64,000 nt of DNA from Antedon mediterranea. Its lineage: Eukaryota; Echinodermata; Crinoidea; Comatulida; Antedonidae. Within the stretch, counting starts at the first letter, position 1. Each line of letters opens with the position of its first letter. The notes under the pieces are model-generated. The model ran no database searches, had not been told where the DNA came from, and saw only the letters and a program-made list of their open reading frames with translations. The DNA lies in contig NC_092671.1 in assembly GCF_964355755.1 (NCBI RefSeq), forward strand, positions 8,631,001 to 8,695,000. The letters are read 5' to 3'. The translations under genes and the position numbers were made by a program. Shown in pieces: positions 50,101-62,100 of this stretch.

Positions 50101-53100
50101 AAATAACAAAATGTAAGGGTACACCTTCGGGACCCAACAGAAGGGACGCTTAATAGAAATGTTCCCTGAATAAGATTTGGTTGTAGGGTCAAAATATTTG
50201 TTCTTTTCACAGGAAGTGCCCACTTAAAGGAAAGGGTTCCACTGTAGAGTTTGACATTCTAGTTTTAGGAGGGATTCCGTTATTTGAAAGCAGGTAATAA
50301 TTCTTGCAGTTCAATGATGCTATGCAGTACATCAATAGATAACAGAAGAATGGCTATCAGCAAAAGATTACAGTGCACCCTCTATTTTCATTAATGTGAA
50401 ATGGAAAAGTCACTATTACAATTCTGTATCCTTGTACTTTTGTGATGTCAGAAATGAAATTACCAAAAAAGGTGATAACAAAAGTGATCTATATATTTAA
50501 AATTCAGCATCATGAATCATGTTGAGGGATGGATCATTACATATAGTTTTCATGTTGATAAAATATATTTCCTGCTTGTAATAATATAGTATAATACTAT
50601 CAAATAAGTTTAAATAGATAGAAAAAACATTACCTAATGTACAAATCTTCAACTTCTTCAGTATGTCCAAGCTTACGTAGCGCCCTCGCTAAATTCACCA
50701 TAGCAACTGTGTGGGTAGGTTGTAAAGACAGACAGCGTCTATACTGCTCAACAGCCTCTGTCCATTCATCTTCAAAATATATTTTTACATAATATAGAAA
50801 GAAGGTATGAACAATATGAGAATGTCCGCAACAGTGTTCAACTCAAGGAGGTTAGTTTTATATACAATTAAAATACACAAAGACTTTATTTTATTATTAC
50901 ATTTTGCAGAATTGCAGGCCTAACAGTGTATCAAACACCTCCCAGCCTCTCCAAATTATTTTCACTTTTAGTAAGATAATTAAGAACCAACTGTAGACAT
51001 TGAAACTCCTCGGTATCAAACATTTGCCTCATTTAAGCCAAAATTTGCTTTATATGATATCATTCTCTCACCTATACGAGACAGAAAGGAGCCATAGTTA
51101 TTGAATGTGTCTGCATTATCTGGAGACAGAGTGACAGACTTCAAATAATGTTTACGGGCCTCCTTAGGGCGCCCTAAGTCAAGCAGTAATGTTCCCAGGT
51201 TAATGTGGGCATCACTGAAATCTGCATTGATGCGAAGACTTGCTCTGTATTCAGCTTCCGCCTTGTCGTAGATCTTCTGATCCCTGTGGGAACAATCGTA
51301 GAATTAGAGTGAGTTATTCACAAATTTCTTTTAGGTGGATTACATATTGTGAAGAAGCATGTCTCCATACTGCACATACACATCAATAAAAAAAACTCAA
51401 ACACAATATAATATTATCTCTATGAAAAATGTAATGAATTAATAACAATAAATCACACCATACAGCAGTACTATTTTAAAACTATTTGGTTGAAAATAAA
51501 AAATTATCTGATAAAACCATATAAAGATAAAAATAGTCAACCTGAAGCCGATTGTCTGGAAGTTTATGGTTAAATTTAACTGTTTATTGGATATTTTTGA
51601 AAATTTTGTTCAACCAGAAGTCCAATTGTCTGGAATTCAATAGCTTGTTGGTTAAATTTAACTGTTTACTTTTTTCATTTTCCTCTGGCAAAAGTGAATA
51701 ACTTTTATTGAAACTACAAAATGGCCTACTAAAAGCTTGATTTTGTACATTTTATTTTAAATGCTTTGGGGAACAATACATCTTTATCCAAGGTAACTTT
51801 AAATGAATAGAATTCACTATTGTTAATACAGTAGAACTCCTCTTTTTGAGATACCTTTACAAGGGCCATAATACGTCCAAATTCTATTAAGGCCAATTTA
51901 CAAAGACGAGCGGTAACAGTAAGCGGAAAAACATGTAACTTGTCCCACGTAGAATCTTTATCTATCCTGAGCGGAAATCGCCCGTCCGTTCGGCGTGGTG
52001 TGGTAATTGTCATAAAGAATAAACATAGATTCTATATTTTTATTACCGTTTACCGCTTATCTGTGAATCCCCATTTAGAGGTTATTTTGTTAGGTTCGGG
52101 GTTCTATATACATTATACTGCAACAGTTTCATAATTTAGTTATTCTCTAAAAATGGTCTTTTTATGCTTTTACTGCAAGAATTGATTGCATATCAAACTT
52201 ACCTAAGTACATTAGCTAGATTGAAGTGAGCTCTTGCATGCTGGGGGTTGTTAACAATGGCATTGGTGAAAAGAGCCTTTGCTACATCCGGCTTCTCTGT
52301 GATTAGTAATGTGCCTAGGTTGTTACTGGCACTGGCATAATTTGGATATAGCCTAGAAGAAACAGATAGGACATTACATTAGTTTTTTCCATGTTTTTAT
52401 ATAGTTTTAAATTGTGTTGTTTTGTAATCTGTATGGACGATCTACGCATGTGTGCCACTGTTAAAAAAGTGTTGCTCCAAAAAAATATTATATTATATTA
52501 TTATTTTTAAAAAGAGAGAATACTGAAGTACTCATTTCATGAATATTGGAACTCCATTCATAGTTTTAAGAACAGAATTCATGCAAGTTGATAATTGTTG
52601 TAGTCAATGTACTTCCAAAATCCAGGTTATGTTTGTGGAAGATGCTGTTGTAATTTTCTGGTTGAGTTTTGTATGTTTTGTATCCAAAATAAAGGAAATG
52701 AATAAATTAACTCATTCAGTTCGCTTGATGATACATAAGACAGTGTAACAATAAGGGTGATGTTGTGTTATTCTAAATAATTCATTCTGATTCCATAATG
52801 GGGCCTTAGATAATGACACTCTTTAGAAAAAATGATGGCACAGTTAAAAATCAAATGAACCTGATACTGTCAGGCAAGCATGAACACTCCAAGCTACTGC
52901 TACTGCCAGCTTCTTATAAATTACATAACATTGTGTGTCTAAAAGTATCTGCTTTTGAAATTTCCATTTAAAGCCAAAACAAAAGTAATGACTAAAAACA
53001 ATCTCAATCTCAAAAAATCAAAATAAAGAGGAAAAACGGCAATAGATTTCACTGTCAATGGCCAATATTAACATATCATCATAACCAAATATAATGACTT

Positions 53101-56100
53101 ACACTGTCCTTGGGTGGCCAATTTACTTATAATTTAAGTCTTTCTCATTACTTTTTGTATCATTAAAAATGTCATCAGCTAACTGATAGTCAAGCCCAAT
53201 AACACCTGGGATATTGCATGAACAATGCTATCTTCGCCATTAGACCTCGTTATCATGCATAAAAGAATTGGGAGTTATGAATAAATAGCACATTTGGGGC
53301 TATTAACTTGTCATGCGAAAAAAATTACTTTTGCTCATTATTCATTGAAAATGGGAAGGATATGTTTGCACTATACACACAATAGTTTTGTACTGACACT
53401 TTACTACCTCTAATTACCGACCGTATTACTGCATCTACATCAATATAGGATGAAAGGGCCTGTTGAATGTATTCGATTTTTGATGCGGATACAAATACTT
53501 GACTCCTTCTAATTTAAGACTATACTGTACAATCAACATGGGATACCTGTATGGGTCTGGTTGTTAATAAATGTATTAAGTTGATGCTGATCTATATAAA
53601 TACTTGTCTCCCTAAAGACCATACATTCAAACATTCATTCTAGACTGTTTTTAGCGCATCTAAAGAAAACACAGTCCACAACAGGAGTCTGGTTTATATG
53701 TAAGGGATACTAGACAGAGTATTTTGGATTTGCCAGATCCAGAACACCGACTTAAACTTATGCAATGGATGGATAAAGCACTTACTTAAGTGTTATTTTA
53801 TAGTGGTGTATAGCCTCTTCTGTTCTATGCACATCTTTAAGATAGTTAGCATAATTGTAGTGTGCTTTTGCATTATGCGGTAACGTCTCAACACCAGACC
53901 TGAAAAGCAGAAAGAAAAATCTCAATTTGTTAAAAAGGTTCTATAACAACGAAATGGCTATACACAGAACATCCAATTCTTTTAGATCACATCCCTTGAA
54001 AACATAAATATGTATATTTGATTTTGTACTTTGTGTCACTGTGATGAATAAACTATTAGACTGTACTCTGGTTAGCTTCAAGTCAAATTAATTTTTGTAC
54101 TTTCATTTTAATGTTTTTTTTGCTATGTGATTCGAATTTAAATTTATACACATCAAATTCTGGGGAAATATATTGTATATTTGGTTTCATTTTTGTATGT
54201 CATTTTGTGCTGCCTTTTCAAGTCTAGGTTGTCTGTCTTTCCTTAAGTAATATTTTCTTTTTTTTCTGGCCTAAACTATCAAAACAAATTGTTAAAAGGA
54301 AAATATTACAGTAAGGTTTAGTTCAAAAACTTTAAAATAATATTAAAACAATTGCTTTTTGTTTTTGACAGCACACAATTATCTTTTGTCATAAATTGTA
54401 GAATGAATATTCAAAATATGTTCAATGGCTCACAAAAACTAAGACACATCAAACTAATAACCCAATAGAGAATTTGATAGTTAAAATGTAGATTGTATAT
54501 TTTCACATTGAGATCATGATTTTATGAATTTTTTGAATTATGTTTGAATAAATCCAATATAAAAATGGTTTACTTTGTTTTGGTGAGGAGGAATAAAAAT
54601 AATAATAATGTACTGTATAGTGATGAGGGTTTGTCATTTAACTTATGACACCATAGTTAATTCTTATATACAGTAATTTTTAGAGAGCATAGAAAGCCGA
54701 TTTTCCACTAGGTGAATCTGTTTGCGCGAATTGCCACGTCAGTTTATATGCATGTAGTGCAGAGAGGGATCTGGAAGATGGAAACTTGAATACATATATG
54801 TACAAGCATGAACCTATTCGCCTAGTGGAAAATTGGCTTTAGGCTCTCTTTAATCTTTAAAAAACTTTTAAAATTGTTAGATAAACGAAAAAGCTTGTTG
54901 GAAAATGAAAGTATTTGGTGTCAAGAGTTCAAAGTAGCACACTGTCAAATTGAATTTGGTGGGAAAGCTTCTAGACCATAAGATCGAGAAGATTCAGTAG
55001 GCTGGCAAATCTGCATACAACCTCAAATAGGTAGCGTGCCTTGTATGCAAAATTAGTTGGTGTGAAAATAATGTTTAGCAGTTACTATAACAGTACTATT
55101 TTGTATTTTGCTTTTTTTCAAAGTTATAGTGTATTCATTGTAGTTTTCTTACAATAAATTTGTATTAAAATAGTTTTCTAAAATTTCAATGTACCTTCTT
55201 GTGAGTTATGTCAACGCAATTTTTGAATGTGAAAACATAAACAGCCCTTTGGCATATATTACTAATTTTATTTTGTTTTATACATGACATACTGAAGAAA
55301 GTGTAAGAATGTTGAAAATGTTCTTAATATTCTTAAGTAGGAATGTGACCCTAGAAATGACATTAATAGCCAGGATGTTTATATATACTTTATAATGTAT
55401 AAATTGATTGTTTTGATACGTGACTTATGAAAATAAACGTGTAAATTTGCAAAATGTCCAAAACGACTAAAGTAGCTGTATATTTCTACATTAATGAGAT
55501 ATTGGTTCTGATAAGAGAGCCTTAGAAATTGACATTAATTGCCAGGATGCGTACTCTAATGTTCATAATTATTTCATTAGGTTAGGAATAAAATATCAAA
55601 CCATTTCTGGCAATATGTTTTCTACATCATTACATTTTCATACCATTTCAAATCATTACAATATTACCTTGTATAATTAAAATTCTCATTTATGTGGGCA
55701 CGTGGATACGTTTCTTATGCTTGACAGCCACTATAGTAATTTCATATATGTAATTTTATTAGTCAACAAAACCACTAGATCGCTAACATTACCGTAGCTT
55801 AAGTCTTTGCTTTTGGCTAGGTGAACAATCATGGTACTGCTATGATAGGTCAGTATTTGAACCCTAGGATGCGTAAGCATGCGACCACAAAGTTCCATTG
55901 CTACTGTTGGTAGCCCTCACCTGAATAGAGACTCTCGTGAATGCCACACAGAGTTCCTGACAACTGTCCTCCATGCAAACATGGCAACAAGTAAAAGGAC
56001 GGAGAAAGTGATTGCACTTGATAGTGGTTTACCAACTTTATTGCACATGTTCCACAAACCATGAACAAGAAGAATACAGTAGCCCATACTGAAAAGAAAG

Positions 56101-59100
56101 ACAGAAACATAATACTACTAGGCCTAGGATTGTTTTTATATCTACAGTACAGCATTGGAGTTGTCATCACCCTGGACTTGAAAGTACCAGTTGTCTACAG
56201 AAGTTTACTTTAACTTGTTTAATCTTTCCCATTACAGTGTACAGGTATTTCACAATATTTATAACATAGTGTTATTAGAATATAAACCTGAAAACAAATT
56301 AAGTAATAAAATCTGTTTAAATATCTTTGACATTTTACAGAAACAAATTATCTATAATATAAAATCCTAGTATAAACACATCTTTAAGGTTGATATGATA
56401 TTTAGTTTACATAGGCTTCTCTGTTCATATGAATTCAGCACTCTTATCCCCTTGGGATAAGCAGGTGTTTTCATAATGTAGCTTGATGGAATTAAGTCCA
56501 CTCCTTACGGATGTTTTGCGGATATCAGTGAAATGAAGTCTATTTTTTACTTTTAACTCACTTTATTGCGATAATTATACAATGGTGATAATTTCTGAAA
56601 AGTTCATATGTTTTAATAAGTAATGAGGTTATACTAATTAGAATTAACTCCTCCATGGTCTGATAAACAGGCTAAGCAGATATACAAAGGAGATTGTTTT
56701 GTAACTTCAAATATTACTATGGCAGCACCTACGTTCTTACCTTGGTATATATAGAATCCTTTCTGCTATTACAAATCCAACTCTGAAAAATAAATTCGAT
56801 GCTGGCAGAAACGGAATCGCAAGTACTACTAGACCCATTAAAACAGCACGTTGAGAAACACCCTAAGAAACAAAAAAGTATGTATTAGTTAGTACTGTAG
56901 TGTATATATTGTGTTAATTGTTGTTTGGGAGTATGTTTCCATACGTGTTTGATCCAAAAATGACTGGGGTAATATGCACAGACCCATTAAAACAGAACGT
57001 TGAGAAACACTATGAAAAAAAGTATATATTATAGTATGTAATGTATTGCATGTTATGTTTTTTGTTTGTAAATATGTTTCCATACGTGTTTGATCCAAAA
57101 AGGACTGAGGTAATATGTACAGCATGTAGCGGTTTCTCAACATTAAGCGCTTAATAATAAATCCAAGATATTATTATTATTAATTATATTCTAATGATAT
57201 CGTTGCTCAGTACTTTTTTTTACTGAAATTGTGCTTCAGGATAAGAATAAATATAATAAAAAAGAATAATATATATTTATTTATAGTTCCCAAGTTGGTG
57301 TTATATTATTAGTTTGACAGCAAATCTATTCTGCAAGATATCTTATCTTTTATTGTCTTTATTTTGAAGTAACAGATCTAATAGATTTTTCCAAATCTAT
57401 TGCCTTATTCAGTCATCAAACATTAAGAGGTCAAAGTTCAAAGAAAATAACTTGTAAGAAAAAGAATAATATTATTTAAAAGAAATTCTATGTGTATCTG
57501 CAGAAGATGAAATAATAAAAATTCTTTTTCCTAATTATTTAGCAACTACATGGATCTTACCATGAAGTCATATAAACTCCTTGATCATAATGTATTTTTA
57601 GTACACCTTTTACATTCATGTCTTTCTTTAATCAAACCTAATGCATTATTACCTAAAACAATATCATACAAAACATACTGTAGAGTGACAGTCAAACACT
57701 TGAGGTTAAGTCTTTACAGCTCCTTGTATGGCATTTAGTGTTTGACTTTCGGCAGATTACATTGTCTTAGCTTAGACTTTGGACTACATTACTGTCCACT
57801 CTTAGAGTTTCAGTCCCTCAAGCAGATGTTTGTATCATCTTCCATGTACAAAATGCCATCACCATGGCAACAAATATCGATGTTCTACACTAGTTAAGTA
57901 CAGTCACATTTAGCATATCATTGGTGTGTATTGGATACTTGTGTATAATATGAAAGTTGTATAGTTTACAAAGTACCATATATTTAGCATACCAACAGAA
58001 CTGATTTCCTTTGGATACTCTAAATTGGCTAGCCCAAAGTGGACTACACTTGTTGGTGCATCTCACACACCAGTACTGAAATGGTTTAGATATAACTTTG
58101 TTTGGTACTCAAATTGAACTAAATATCTACACTTTTAAAACTGTCTAATTTCAAACCAAAAACTTTCAGCATCATTTTAAACAGATCAATGATATCTGTT
58201 CCGAGAGTGATGATGTTTCAAGTCATGTGACCACTTTAAACGTAGCTTTTGGCTAGCTTATTAAAACGTGTTCTTAACACATTTGCCGTCTGACTGTTCT
58301 AATTGCTTTTTCAACATCAATGCATACAATTCACACTCTAGTAGTTTCTAGTCGGTGTGAAAAAGAAAAAAATACACTTCCTTTTAAAAATTAAAAATTC
58401 CATAATCGCCTTTTATTATGGCATCACTTGTAGTAACATGCATTTTTAACAGATTTTCTCATTATATGTCATCTTTAGATGACAGATGATCTAATTTTTT
58501 AGTTAAATCTTACCACAAATCATTTGAAAAAATCGTTTTAATAATAATATATAGTGTATGATATGATAATGTAAGAATGAATATTTGTTTTGTATTTTAA
58601 ATTATTAGAATATATTAATAATCAATATTCAAACATTTTTTTCTGGCATGTTTTTTTTTATTGTCCTTGAACCGTAAGTTTCAATGCAAAGATGTTATGA
58701 ATATTGCCAAGTTACAAACAATTTATAAAAATATTATGGTAGGTTGAAAACATAAACAGATATGATATATTCATAGATCGATATTTAAGGTAATAACAAG
58801 GTACATATTAAGAATATGCACAATTAAACTCGGCATCATAAAATTTCCATTGACCAGATTCAAACTGACCTCTTGTTTACAGTGCAAAATAATAAGCTGA
58901 AAATCATATATTATTATGATAGGTTTGATAAATTGTTTTTCAAAATACTATAGTAATGTTGTTCAGCTATTGCTGCTACTTCACTACTGTTACTAAATTT
59001 CTCAATTTAGTTCATAAAGGAACCCTTACTATGAAATCGCCAGATTGCCTACCTATAGAGTCAGGGTTAAAATCTTGCTTATGGTGATTTTTTCCCATTA

Positions 59101-62100
59101 TTACAGAAATCCTCACCTTGAATGTTAAAAAATAAATTAATTAAAAGTATATTACTGGTCGATGTAGAGTTTCTTTATGCCTGAAAATTCTTCTACATAA
59201 ATATATATATATAATATATTTGCTCTGAAGAAAGGCTAGTGTTGCCCAAAATCACTTTATTTTTATTCTGGATGTTATACTTTATAGCTTTTATAGCTTT
59301 TGCTTACTTTATTTTGTATCTCCATTGAGATCCAGCCAGTGATAGCCACGTGCATTGTAATTTGTTTCAGTAATTTGCCTTTGGATTTATATACTGTACT
59401 GTATATATTTATGTACTATGAATATCATGGTAATGGTATTTTTCAATTTATGTATTTTCAGGTGTGTTTTTATGTGTGTTTAGAATTCAAATGTCTTTCT
59501 TACTACATTCTTCACAATATTCCTAAAGCATACCTCATAAATGACTAAACAACAAATGTACATGCACATTTTTCAGGTTTTTTGCATTTTACTTTAGAAC
59601 GTCACTTTCTATTTCAAAATAAAATAGAAATTGCCATCAATGTTTTTATAAATTCAAGATGAGTCTTGAATCTTGAATTCACATTTTGTACATTAGGAAA
59701 TATTCATCAAATATATTCTAGCCAATTTGAAAGGTAATATTCATTTCAGAAATTGAATGATATACAATCCGAATCAGGTAGTGTGATATGGGAACATTTC
59801 CGATTGATGTATTGAAATAATTATCACTAAAATTTTGCCTACCATTTTTATACCTACATATTTCATTACTACAGGAGAACCCTCATCGGGATATCTGTAT
59901 TAAAGGAAAACTTCCTCGTAAAACAAACAAGGGCTGATATATGTACTAACTGCAGTATTAAAGGGACACTTGCAGATTTTAACCTGAAATCATCTGCTTA
60001 ATTAATACGCAGATATCCTTTAAACCACTGTTTATACCTATGTTATGTATATGATTTTTTTTTTTCTTTTATCATCTTTGCCTATAGGCATGTTTCCAAC
60101 AGGCATTTTGCTTTTTTTTAGCTTTTATCTTTTATTTTTTTACCTAAATTTTGTTTTTCTTGAAGTAAATAAATGTCACTTTGAATTGAATTGAATGGTT
60201 CAAATTTGAGAACAGATAGTATGTATAAATATCTCAAAATGTATACTTACTTTTGCTATAAAAATTGCATACACTGTTAATCCCACCAGAATCACAAAGA
60301 AAAGTAACGTAGCTAGATTACGTATATCAAGAACGCTCTCAACCAGCGGTATACTAGCCATCTGCCAATCATATGATAAAATGAGGGGACACAATAAAAG
60401 CCACACATTGAACACACACAGGTATGAAAAAGTCAAAAATCTGAGGGAAAAAAAAATGTTTAAACAGTGTGTTAGGTATTCAGGCCTATATATCTATAGC
60501 ACTAATGGTTGTTAAAGGTAAAGTTGAGTCCTGTATTCATTCTGAACATAGAGGAATGAGCTGTTAGAGTCCATTACATTTAAGCCTGTTTATTATGTAG
60601 TCGGGTGGTCAGTTCCTTTCCAATAGTACCCTTATTGGTAATGAATATTTTACAGTATTGAGTATTAAGTGTTAACAAATAAATAGAATATTTAATCAAA
60701 ATGAAATACATATCTCCCAAAGATTGTATTATCAAGTTTTCATAACTTTTATATTTAAATAAAAGTGGTCTGGGTTTGTTTAATAGAGCATATTATAGTT
60801 CAGTTAATAAGATTTAAATTATCTGATTCTGTTGTGAAAGTAGACCGAATTGAAGGTAGGCTTTACAGTATTACCCCTCTCTCCCAATGGAAAACTAATT
60901 TAAGAATATTTGCATCTTTATGAAGGTTAAATGACTCAAAACGGAAGTCCTTACAACTTTTTAGTCATAAAATATCAAAACAATATAAAGATTAATAAAA
61001 AATACATATTAATATCTGCATTATCAATTCTATATGACAAATAAAATTGTAAATAATTATTTTGTTTCAGAAAAATCTGTCATAGTTATGACAAAATGTT
61101 ACTGATGCGTGGTAGTTTCCAGGTTGTTATAACAAATATAATTATTAAAATACAATACGCATTAACACCACATAATTTTGGCAAAAAATATTACAATATA
61201 AACAACAAATATTCATGAGACAACATATCTATATTACAAATGAATACATTTGCCAAACGGCCCCAGGGTCTAATTTTCTAAATCTGGCCGAAAACACAAG
61301 AAATAACGAAGAAGCAAATCTGTATAAAGATTCAATTAACAACAAAAGCTAAAAGTATAATACATCCCCAGGGGTGAATTAAATGTATTTGTTACTGTTG
61401 AGAGAACTCTAAAAAGGCTATAGCTATATACTTGTAATGACTCCTTACAAATGTTTCGGTAGTTTGGTTTGCTCGTTGTTAACGACTCGTAACGGAATCC
61501 AAAGTATCGGCTGTATGACAATTGTTAGCCTTAATTTACCCACAGGGCGATTTCATTTTGTTAATAAGATGAGACTAACTTGACGACGACATACAAATAC
61601 AATGAAAGCTGTGTAATGAGTTCTTTTTGTAAAAACAAGAATCTGTTTTTCTTGAATGAATAAATAATTGAATTGTCGATCAACAAATCATAGTCCAAAA
61701 ACAGTCCAATATTGTCTTTAAAATTTTTGTTACTGGTTTTCAAAAAGGACAAAACTAAAACAAATAAACAAAAATGTATATATTGTATTTAAATCCTCAC
61801 AAAAATGTGTAACTTTTGTGAAAAATGCTTAAAAAATCACTGAGCATTTTACAGTATACTCTTATTTAAAGTCTACTGTATATAGGTGACTATAAAAGGA
61901 GCTTTCTATAAAGGATATGAAGGTGAAAATACATTCACAAGACAAAACACAAGATGCTATAAACAGTAGTATCAATCTTTGTGAGTGGAGTTGTTTTGTC
62001 AGAAAACAGTTGACATTTTAAGCTTGGTTCCCACTAGAATGTAACGCAAGGACGTAAACGCAACGCAAGCGTTTTAACCAATGACAAGCGAAGTTATAGA

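Larger units (their letters stand above)
48979..50633. other. TMTC1: TMTC1 intron h-i
   Basis: Contains the SINE-like remnant and a degraded family-1 MITE. Confidence 0.85.
51284..52202. other. TMTC1: TMTC1 intron f-g
   Basis: Contains the 76-bp duplication and the nested MITE pair. GGGGAACAATACATCTTTA near 51769 resembles one family-2 MITE end without a partner. Confidence 0.8.

Noticed and set aside
55921-56088. An apparent frameshift in TMTC1 exon d between the last helix and WHSRESLFR
   Set aside because: On re-reading, I had dropped two bases (TG in CTGTGTGGC). The exon is 168 bases and fully in frame.
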